A stretch of 64,000 nt of DNA from Mycobacterium interjectum (GTDB lineage Bacteria > Actinomycetota > Actinomycetes > Mycobacteriales > Mycobacteriaceae), in contig LQPB01000013.1 in assembly GCA_002102225.1 (NCBI GenBank), forward strand, positions 33,812 to 97,811, given 5' to 3'. The notes under the pieces are model-generated. The model was not told the DNA's origin and did not search any database. It saw only the letters and a program-made list of their open reading frames with translations. Shown here in pieces: positions 57,061 to 64,000 of this stretch. Every line of letters begins with the position of its first letter. Position 1 is the first letter of the stretch. The position numbers were made by a program, and so were the translations under genes.

Positions 57061-57400
57061 GTATTCTCCTTAGGCCCCCGGGCGCGTCGCTTCGACGCGG
57101 CCACGCGAGGGCTGCACTATGGGCCCGGGTCGCTTCTCCCAGGCTTGTGATGGTCTTGCCCCGGGCGGCTCAGGTAGAACTCGCTCGGCGCCGTGCTGAA
57201 TGTCGGCCTGACATGCGGCGCAACATCACGGCAGTGGCGATGGTCGCGCTTGTCTAAGTCTTCATTCGGGTGTCCGAAGCCGGTCCGGCGAAGTTCACCC
57301 GTTGTCAGTATCCCACATCACTCGCCATGCCCACCCGCACCCGAGATACGCGTTTCAGCAAACGCCGTCGGGCCCGGGTGCGGGCCCTATCCGGCCATCG
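57061..57400. other. 340-base gap holding the rne leader
   Basis: No gene seen. It holds the rne promoter region and ribosome site (AGGAGA just after 57060) and, near 57370, the hairpin listed separately behind ndk. The rne leader may be long. Confidence 0.5.
57370..57387 (-). terminator. Hairpin downstream of ndk
   Basis: On the minus strand GGGCCCG, loop CACC, CGGGCCC: a perfect 7-bp GC stem starting 14 bases after the ndk stop. No U-run follows, which is common for mycobacterial terminators. Confidence 0.5.
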
Positions 57401-57811
57401 CTAAATTCCGGGAAACCAGAGCGCGATCTCGCGCTTGGCCGAATCGTCCGAGTCGGACCCGTGCACCAGGTTGAACTGCGTTTCCAGCCCGAAGTCGCCC
57501 CGGATGGTGCCCGGCGTGGCCTTTTCGACGGGGTCGGTACCCCCGGCGACCTGCCGAAACGCCGCGACCGCGCGCGGCCCCTCGACGACCGCGGCCACCA
57601 CCGGCCCCGAGGTGATGAATTCCAGCAATGACTCGAAGAACGGCTTGCCCTCGTGTTCGGCGTAGTGCCGGCCGGCCAGCTCTTCACTGACATGCCGGAG
57701 GTCCAGCGCCACGATGGTGAGGCCTTTCCGCTCGATGCGGCTGATGATCTCGCCTATCAGGTGCCGCTCGACGGCGTCCGGCTTGATCAGTACCAGGGTC
57801 CGTTCGATCAC
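57401..57811 (-). CDS. ndk: Nucleoside diphosphate kinase
   Basis: 136 residues, the standard size. Starts [16 protein letters not shown], and the active-site His is in FNLVHGSDS. It transfers phosphate between nucleoside di- and triphosphates. GTG 57811 has no ribosome site, but TACGCT ends seven bases upstream, which suggests a leaderless mRNA. Downstream of a small membrane protein gene and folC. Confidence 0.96.
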   Translation of the reverse strand: MIERTLVLIKPDAVERHLIGEIISRIERKGLTIVALDLRHVSEELAGRHYAEHEGKPFFESLLEFITSGPVVAAVVEGPRAVAAFRQVAGGTDPVEKATPGTIRGDFGLETQFNLVHGSDSDDSAKREIALWFPGI

Positions 57812-57846
57812 GGCGGACAGCGTACAGAACCCTTTGCCGATCGGCC

Positions 57847-58206
57847 CTACTCCTGCCTGCGCCGGACCTCGGCGCGGAAGTAGGCGATCAGCACCCACAA
57901 CCCGGTGAACAGCACCCCGATGAATCCCACCCCGGGGTAGACGGCGAAGCCGGCCAGCAGCACCACCTGGATGCCCAGGTTCGCCCAGATCGCCCAGGGT
58001 CTGCGCTGCAGCCCGGCCAGCACGACCAGCGCCACCGCCAGGCCGATCAGGTAGCCCAGCGACGCGCCGGTCAGGCCGCCGCCGACCGCGCCCACCACCG
58101 GTATCGCCAGCAGCACCACGATCGCCTCGAGGATCAGCGTCGCGGCCATCACCGCACCGAAGCTCTTCCACGGATCGGCAGGCGGCGCGGCGTTGTTGCC
58201 GGTCAT
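57847..58206 (-). CDS. DUF4233-type small membrane protein
   Basis: 119 residues with four predicted membrane helices (about 15-38, 40-63, 68-88, 92-112) and a basic end [10 protein letters not shown]. It always lies between folC and ndk in mycobacteria. Function unknown. Start overlaps the folC stop (ATGA). Confidence 0.83.
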   Translation of the reverse strand: MTGNNAAPPADPWKSFGAVMAATLILEAIVVLLAIPVVGAVGGGLTGASLGYLIGLAVALVVLAGLQRRPWAIWANLGIQVVLLAGFAVYPGVGFIGVLFTGLWVLIAYFRAEVRRRQE

Positions 58207-59648
58207 TGTGGATCACGACCGAGCAGGCTGCGGGCGGCCCCGGCGGTGACGACCGAGCCGGTGACGACGATCCCCGTGCCCGAAAACGACTGTCCCGCAT
58301 CGCTTTCCGTCGCGGCGTCGTCGACCAGGGCGGTCGCGACGTCGATGGCGTCGCGCAGGTTCTCCGCGGTGGTGACGCGGTCGGGCCCGAACCGCGCGCC
58401 CGCGGCCAGCGCCAGCGCCTCGACGTCCAGCGCCCGCGGCGAACCGTTGTGGGTCACCACGACGGAGTCGAAGGCCGGCTCCAGCGCGGCGAGGATGCCG
58501 TCCACGTCCTTGTCGGCCATCACACTGATCACCCCGACCAGAAACCGGAAGTCGAACTCGCCGGCCAGCGTCCGTGCCAGCGCGGCCGCGCCGGCGGGAT
58601 TGTGCGCGGCGTCGATGAACACGGTGGGGGCGCTGCGCATGCGCTCCAGCCGCCCCGGGCTGGTGACGGCGGCGAAGGCGGCCCGCACGGCGTCGATGTC
58701 GAGCTGTCGCTGCGCACCGGCGCCGAAAAAGGCTTCGACCGCCGCCAGTGCCACCGCCGCGTTGTGCGCCTGGTGTTCGCCGTGCAGCGGCAGGTACACG
58801 TCGGAGTACACCCCGCCGAGGCCCTGCAGCTGCAGCACCTGGCCGCCGATGGCAACCTGGCGGCCCAGCACCGCAAACTCCGAATCCTCGCGGGCGACCG
58901 CGGCGTCGGCGCGCACGGCCTGGGCCAGCAGCGCTTCCATCGCCTCGGGAACCTGGCGCGCGATGACGGCAACGGTGTCCGGCGCGCCGTCGGGTGCTTT
59001 GGTGATGATCCCGGCCTTCTCCCCGGCGATCCCGGCGATGTCGTCGCCGAGGTAGTCGACGTGGTCGATGCCGATCGGGGTGATCACCGCCACCGGCGCG
59101 TTGACCACGTTGGTGGCATCCCAGCGCCCGCCCATGCCGACCTCGACCACCGCGACGTCGACGGGCGCCTCGGCGAACGCGGCGAACGCCATCGCCGTGA
59201 GCACCTCGAACTTGCTCATACGGGGGGCCTGCCCCCCAAAAACACCGGCCTGCGACTGCGCATCAACCATCTGCACGAACGGCTCGATCTCCCGGTAGGT
59301 CGCCACGTACTGGGCGGGGCTGATCGGCAGGCCGTCGATCGCGATGCGCTCGACCGCCGCCTGCAGGTGCGGGCTGGTGGTGCGGCCGGTGCGCCGGCCC
59401 AGCGCGGTCACCAGCGCGTCGACCATGCGCGCGACCGAGGTCTTGCCGTTGGTGCCCGCGATGTGAATCGACGGATAGCCCAGTTGCGGCGACCCCAGCA
59501 GGTCCATCAGGGCGCTGATCCGGGTCAGGCTCGGCTCGATCTTGGTTTCTGGCCAGCGTTGGTCGAGCAGGTGCTCGACCTGCAGCAGGGACGCGATCTC
59601 ATCCGGTGTGGGAGCCGCTTTGATGGCCCGCTCGGGCTCCTCGGTCAT
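58203..59648 (-). CDS. folC: Folylpolyglutamate synthase / dihydrofolate synthase
   Basis: 481 residues. Mur-ligase-like: P-loop [10 protein letters not shown], then [11 protein letters not shown] and IDAAHNPAG. Adds glutamate to dihydropteroate and folates. The start overlaps the valS stop (ATGA), so the order valS-folC-DUF4233-ndk is tightly coupled, as in Rv2448c-Rv2445c. Confidence 0.95.
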   Translation of the reverse strand: MTEEPERAIKAAPTPDEIASLLQVEHLLDQRWPETKIEPSLTRISALMDLLGSPQLGYPSIHIAGTNGKTSVARMVDALVTALGRRTGRTTSPHLQAAVERIAIDGLPISPAQYVATYREIEPFVQMVDAQSQAGVFGGQAPRMSKFEVLTAMAFAAFAEAPVDVAVVEVGMGGRWDATNVVNAPVAVITPIGIDHVDYLGDDIAGIAGEKAGIITKAPDGAPDTVAVIARQVPEAMEALLAQAVRADAAVAREDSEFAVLGRQVAIGGQVLQLQGLGGVYSDVYLPLHGEHQAHNAAVALAAVEAFFGAGAQRQLDIDAVRAAFAAVTSPGRLERMRSAPTVFIDAAHNPAGAAALARTLAGEFDFRFLVGVISVMADKDVDGILAALEPAFDSVVVTHNGSPRALDVEALALAAGARFGPDRVTTAENLRDAIDVATALVDDAATESDAGQSFSGTGIVVTGSVVTAGAARSLLGRDPQ

Positions 59649-62296
59649 TGCAGCGCGGCCAGCCTGCCGGTGATCCGCTCGGTTTCCTCCTGGGCCACGC
59701 GCGCACGGTCACGGATCTTGGCGACCACCTGCTCGGGCGCCTTGGCGAGGAAGTCGGCGTTGCCCAGCTTGGCCGCCGTCGACGCCAGCTCCTTTTGCGC
59801 CGCGGCCAGATCCTTTTCCAGGCGGCGGCGCTCGGCGGCGACGTCGATGGTGCCCGAGGTGTCGAGTTCGACGACGACGGTGCCGCCGCTGAGGCGCACC
59901 TCCACCGACGCCGAGGGCTGAAAACCCGGACCGGGCTCGGTGAGCCACGCCAGCGACGTCACCGCGCTCACCTGGCCGCCCAGGTCCGCGCCCTCGACGT
60001 CGGCCAGGCGGGCCGGCACCTTCTGCCGGTCCGCCAAGCCCTGTTCGCTGCGAAACCGGCGGACCTCGGTGACGAGCCGCTGCATGTCGCTGATTCGTTG
60101 CGCGGCAACCCGATCCAGCGAGATGCCCGACGATTTCGGCCATTTGGCGATCACCAACGACTCCTGGTTGGTCAACGCCTGCCAGAGCGCCTCGGTCAGG
60201 AAGGGGATGACCGGATGCAGCAGGCGCAGCAGCGTGTCGAGCACCGCGGCCAGCACGGCGGTGGTGTGCGCGAGCCCGTCGGCGAGCTGCGTCTTGGCCA
60301 GTTCGACGTACCAGTCGCAAAATTCGTCCCACGCGAAGTGGTAGAGCGATTCGCAGGCCCGGCTGAACTCGTAGCCGTCGAAGGCCGAATCAACCTCGGC
60401 GCGAACCTCTTCCAACCGTCCGAGGATCCATCGATCGGCATCGGTGAGCTCCGCCTGGTCGGGCAGGGGCGCCACGGCGGCGCCGTTCAGCAGCGCGTAC
60501 CTGGTGGCGTTGAACAGCTTGGTGCCGAAGTTGCGCGAGGCCCGGACGGCATCCTCCCCGACGGACAGGTCGCCGCCGGGGCTGGCGCCGCGGGCCAGCG
60601 TGAACCGCAGCGCGTCGGCCCCGAACGCCTCGACCCAGTCCAGCGGGTCGATGACGTTGCCCTTGGATTTGCTCATCTTGCGGCCGAATTCGTCCCGGAT
60701 CAGCCCGTGCAGAAAGACGTCGGTGAACGGAACCTGCGGGCCGCGGCGGCCGCCGAGGGTGATGGCGTCGTCGCCGCCGACGAAGGTGCCGAACATCATC
60801 ATCCGGGCGACCCAGAAGAACAGGATGTCGTAGCCGGTCACCATAACGCTTGTCGGGTAGAACTTTTCCAGCTCGGGCGTCTGCTCCGGCCAGCCCAGGG
60901 TGGAGAAGGGCCACAGCGCGGAGGAGAACCAGGTGTCCAGCACATCGGGGTCCTGCTCCCAGCCCTCCGGCGGCGACTCGTCGGGACCGACGCACACCTT
61001 TTCGCCGCCCGGCCCGTACCAGATGGGGATGCGGTGACCCCACCACAGCTGCCGCGAGATGCACCAGTCGTGCATGTCGTCGACCCAGGCGAACCAGCGC
61101 GGCTCCAGGCTGGCGGGGTGAATCACGGTGTCCCCGTTGCGAACCGCGTCGCCGGCGGCCTTGGCCAGCGATTCCACCCGGACCCACCACTGCAGCGACA
61201 GCCGTGGCTCGATCGGCTCGCCACTGCGCTCAGAATGCCCGACGCTGTGCAGATAGGGCCGCTTCTCCTCGACGACTCGGCCCTGCGCGGCCAGAGCTTC
61301 GCGCACGGCGACCCGGGCCTCGAATCGGTCCATCCCGTCGAATTGCGTTCCGGTGTCGGCGATCCGGCCCTTGGTGTCCATGATCGAAATCATCGGCAGC
61401 TCGTGCCGCAGCCCGATTTCGAAGTCGTTGGGGTCGTGAGCGGGCGTGACTTTGACTGCGCCCGTGCCGAATTCGGGGTCGACGTGCTCGTCGGCGACGA
61501 CGACGAGGGCGCGGTCCACGAAGGGGTGAGGCAGGCTGGTGCCGACCAGGTGCCGGTAGCGGTCGTCGTCGGGATGCACCGCGATCGCGGTGTCGCCCAG
61601 CATGGTCTCCACCCGGGTGGTGGCGACCACGATGTGGGGCTCGTCGTCGTTGAGTGATCCGTAGCGGAACGACACCAGCTCGCCCTCGACGTCGAGGTAG
61701 TTCACCTCCAGGTCCGAGATCGCGGTCTGCAGGACCGGGGACCAGTTGACCAGTCGCTCGGCCTGATAGATCAGCCCGGCGTCGTAGAGCCGCTTGAAGA
61801 TGGTCCGCACCGCCCGCGACAGGCCCTCGTCCATGGTGAACCGGTCGCGGCTCCAGTCCACGCCGTCGCCGAGCCGGCGCATCTGGCCGCCGATGGCGCC
61901 CCCGGACTCACGCTTCCAGTCCCACACCTTGTCGACGAAGAGCTCCCGGCCGAAGTCCTCCTTGGTCTTGCCGTCGACGGCGAGCTGGCGTTCCACCACG
62001 CTTTGGGTCGCGATGCCCGCGTGGTCCATCCCCGGCTGCCACAGCACCTCGTAGCCCTGCATGCGCTTGCGGCGGGTCAGGGCGTCCATCATGGTGTGTT
62101 CGAGCGCGTGGCCCATGTGCAGGCTGCCGGTGACGTTCGGCGGCGGCAGCACGATCGAGTAGGCGGGCTTCGAGCTGCTCGCGTCCGCCGTGAAGTAGCC
62201 CGCATCCACCCACTTCTGATAGATCGCGTCCTCCATGGCGCCCGGTTCCCACGACTTGGGCAGCGGGTCGGCGGCGGAGCGGGGGCTGGCGGTCAC
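59645..62296 (-). CDS. valS: Valyl-tRNA synthetase
   Basis: 883 residues. Class I motifs: HMGH (HIGH equivalent) in [11 protein letters not shown] and KMSKS in [11 protein letters not shown]. It also has an editing domain and a C-terminal coiled coil ([18 protein letters not shown]) typical of ValS. Start is GTG 62296. Charges tRNA-Val and edits mischarged Thr. Confidence 0.96.
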   Translation of the reverse strand: MTASPRSAADPLPKSWEPGAMEDAIYQKWVDAGYFTADASSSKPAYSIVLPPPNVTGSLHMGHALEHTMMDALTRRKRMQGYEVLWQPGMDHAGIATQSVVERQLAVDGKTKEDFGRELFVDKVWDWKRESGGAIGGQMRRLGDGVDWSRDRFTMDEGLSRAVRTIFKRLYDAGLIYQAERLVNWSPVLQTAISDLEVNYLDVEGELVSFRYGSLNDDEPHIVVATTRVETMLGDTAIAVHPDDDRYRHLVGTSLPHPFVDRALVVVADEHVDPEFGTGAVKVTPAHDPNDFEIGLRHELPMISIMDTKGRIADTGTQFDGMDRFEARVAVREALAAQGRVVEEKRPYLHSVGHSERSGEPIEPRLSLQWWVRVESLAKAAGDAVRNGDTVIHPASLEPRWFAWVDDMHDWCISRQLWWGHRIPIWYGPGGEKVCVGPDESPPEGWEQDPDVLDTWFSSALWPFSTLGWPEQTPELEKFYPTSVMVTGYDILFFWVARMMMFGTFVGGDDAITLGGRRGPQVPFTDVFLHGLIRDEFGRKMSKSKGNVIDPLDWVEAFGADALRFTLARGASPGGDLSVGEDAVRASRNFGTKLFNATRYALLNGAAVAPLPDQAELTDADRWILGRLEEVRAEVDSAFDGYEFSRACESLYHFAWDEFCDWYVELAKTQLADGLAHTTAVLAAVLDTLLRLLHPVIPFLTEALWQALTNQESLVIAKWPKSSGISLDRVAAQRISDMQRLVTEVRRFRSEQGLADRQKVPARLADVEGADLGGQVSAVTSLAWLTEPGPGFQPSASVEVRLSGGTVVVELDTSGTIDVAAERRRLEKDLAAAQKELASTAAKLGNADFLAKAPEQVVAKIRDRARVAQEETERITGRLAALQ

Positions 62297-62322
62297 CGGT
62301 CAATTCTAGGGATGCGCGGAGC

Positions 62323-63579
62323 TCACCCACCGAGCCGGTCGACCTGCAACGACACCCCGGCGGCGGGGAATCGCGCCAGCAGCGCGTCGCCCATCGCCGT
62401 CGCGGGCGTCAGCACGCCGTGCAGGTCGGAGAGTTTGTCCCGGTCCAGCGCGAGGGCCAGGCCGCACTCGCCCAGCAGCACCGCGGTCGCCTTGTAACCG
62501 GGGTCACCCTGCTGCTGTATGCGCGCGACATAGCGGGCGCCGCCGGCCGTTGTGGTGTAGGTCTCGATGCGGTAGTAGCCGCGCTCGCGGGCCGCCTCGC
62601 TCGGACCCGTGCCCGGCTTGGGAAGTACCCCCTCTACCAGGCGGCGCGGCAGGAACCGGAAGTAGCGGCTGCCCAGCCCGAACATCGCGTTGCCGACGCC
62701 GCTCACGAACGCCGACGCCATCGGCGCGAGAGCCGACGACCCGACGCTCATGTTCTCGTCGTAGCGGAACCGCCGCCCGTACGCCCAGTCCAGCAGCGCG
62801 TTGCTGCGCCGCACGATCCGGGTGTTGTAGGGCGCCATCAGGAATCCGGCGGTCCACACCGTGGAAAGTTCGGGCGCGATGTGGCGACCACGACGCCAGG
62901 GCAGGTCGGGCTGCCGGCCCAGTTCGGGTTCCGCGCCGCGGTCGGTGCTCAATGTGTAGGGGTCCAGGAGCTGGCGGCGCACCTCGGGGTCGCGCGACGC
63001 GGTGTCCATCACTTCCAGTCCCGAGGCGATGGTGCCGCCGGACAGCCCGCCGGCCATGGAGCGCACCACCAGGTGCGTGTCCCCGAGCTCGCCGGCGCCG
63101 TCCCGCTGCCCGGCCCGGTACAGCGCGTACACGGTCAAATCAGACGGGACCGAGTCGAACCCGCAGGAGTGCACGATGCGGGCGCCGGTGTCGGCGGCCT
63201 GCTTGTGATGCAGGTCGATGCTTTCCCGGACGAACGTCGCCTCCCCGGTCAGGTCGGCGTAATCGGTGCCCGCGGCCGCGCACGCGGCCACCAGCGGCAA
63301 CCCGTAGCGGCTGTAGGGCCCGACCGTCGTGATGACGACTCGGGTCCGGGCGGCCATCTCATCCAGCGTCGACGGCTTCGCGGCGTCGGCAGCCAGGATC
63401 GCCCAGCCCTGCGCGGCGTCGCCCAGGGAGTCGCGAACGGCGCGCAGCCGCTCCGGCGACCTGCCGGCCAACGCGATCCGCGCGCCCGCCCCGGCGCGGG
63501 CCAGGTATTCGGCGGTCAGCTTCCCGACGAAGCCGGTCGCCCCGTACAACACGATGTCGAACTCGCGAGGCGTTGTCAT
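62323..63579 (-). CDS. Saccharopine-dehydrogenase-like / trans-acting enoyl-reductase family protein
   Basis: 418 residues. N-terminal Rossmann motif GATGFVGKLTAEYLA, then TTVGPYSRYG and HSCGFDSVPSD. The family includes the mycobacterial trans-acting enoyl reductase of dimycocerosate/phenolglycolipid synthesis (Rv2953); this copy is in the place of Rv2449c, whose role is not settled. A lipid-reduction role is possible. It starts 26 bases before valS and is on the same strand. Confidence 0.83.
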   Translation of the reverse strand: MTTPREFDIVLYGATGFVGKLTAEYLARAGAGARIALAGRSPERLRAVRDSLGDAAQGWAILAADAAKPSTLDEMAARTRVVITTVGPYSRYGLPLVAACAAAGTDYADLTGEATFVRESIDLHHKQAADTGARIVHSCGFDSVPSDLTVYALYRAGQRDGAGELGDTHLVVRSMAGGLSGGTIASGLEVMDTASRDPEVRRQLLDPYTLSTDRGAEPELGRQPDLPWRRGRHIAPELSTVWTAGFLMAPYNTRIVRRSNALLDWAYGRRFRYDENMSVGSSALAPMASAFVSGVGNAMFGLGSRYFRFLPRRLVEGVLPKPGTGPSEAARERGYYRIETYTTTAGGARYVARIQQQGDPGYKATAVLLGECGLALALDRDKLSDLHGVLTPATAMGDALLARFPAAGVSLQVDRLGG

Positions 63580-63606
63580 CGGCCCGACGCTACCCGACCC
63601 CGAGAC

Positions 63607-63640
63607 AAGTAATGCCGGGCCGCAAGGCCCGGCATTACTT
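63607..63640 (-). terminator. Strong perfect hairpin behind rpfE
   Basis: AAGTAATGCCGGGCC and its exact reverse complement form a 15-bp stem around a four-base loop (GCAA on the plus strand). It lies 27 bases after the rpfE stop and 27 bases before the next gene's start, so it probably ends rpfE transcription. No U-run. Confidence 0.75.
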
Positions 63641-63667
63641 ACCCCTCAGGAGGCGCGTCTATCGCGG

Positions 63668-64000
<333 letters not shown>

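Overview
The window is chromosomal DNA from a Mycobacterium, most likely a nontuberculous and probably slow-growing species. The evidence is GC-rich sequence, MmpL/MmpS transporters, a PapA acyltransferase, a fatty acyl-AMP ligase, a PE protein with a PE-PPE hydrolase domain, and long runs of genes in the order known from M. tuberculosis Rv2417c-Rv2450c. The species cannot be fixed from the sequence alone. No tRNA, rRNA, insertion sequence, phage gene or CRISPR array was seen.

Region 1 (1-18.9 kb) is a divergent lipid cluster. A bimodular polyketide synthase lies on the minus strand. Opposite it are papA3-like, mmpL10-like, a secreted PE-PPE-fold acyltransferase and a FadD fatty acyl-AMP ligase. 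This gene set and layout match the trehalose polyphleate (TPP) locus known from other mycobacteria. The synthase domains fit phleic acid chemistry: both acyltransferases look malonyl-specific, one module is only ketoreducing and one is fully reducing. Region 2 (18.9-23.5 kb) holds an oxidoreductase of the dihydrodipicolinate-reductase-like group and an mmpS-mmpL pair.

Region 3 (23.5-36.0 kb) is conserved backbone: degV, octT, gpgP, rsfS, nadD, a VWA/MoxR pair, proA, a cyclic-nucleotide-binding mechanosensitive channel, a degenerate adenylate-cyclase-like protein, rbsK and a membrane methyltransferase-like protein. The ahpC-ahpD genes found after proA in M. tuberculosis are missing here.

Region 4 (36.0-44.1 kb) is accessory. 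A GntR regulator faces a tightly packed operon across a perfect 26-bp palindrome. The operon encodes an MmgE/PrpD protein, an isocitrate-lyase/PEP-mutase-type lyase, aconitase-like large and small subunits and a PEBP protein. It looks like an uncharacterised dicarboxylate or tricarboxylate catabolic route and is the best candidate for an undescribed system. A PE-PPE hydrolase gene follows a 725-bp gap.

Region 5 (44.3-50.9 kb) has nadE, then accessory genes: an isochorismatase-like hydrolase, a sirtuin, a cytochrome P450 with a divergent TetR regulator, an OhrR-like MarR regulator and a small membrane protein. Region 6 (50.9-64 kb) is backbone again: proB, obg, rpmA, rplU, rne, ndk, a small membrane protein, folC, valS, an enoyl-reductase-like gene and the 3' part of rpfE. 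Many genes in regions 3 and 6 overlap by ATGA or GTGA, so they are probably translationally coupled.
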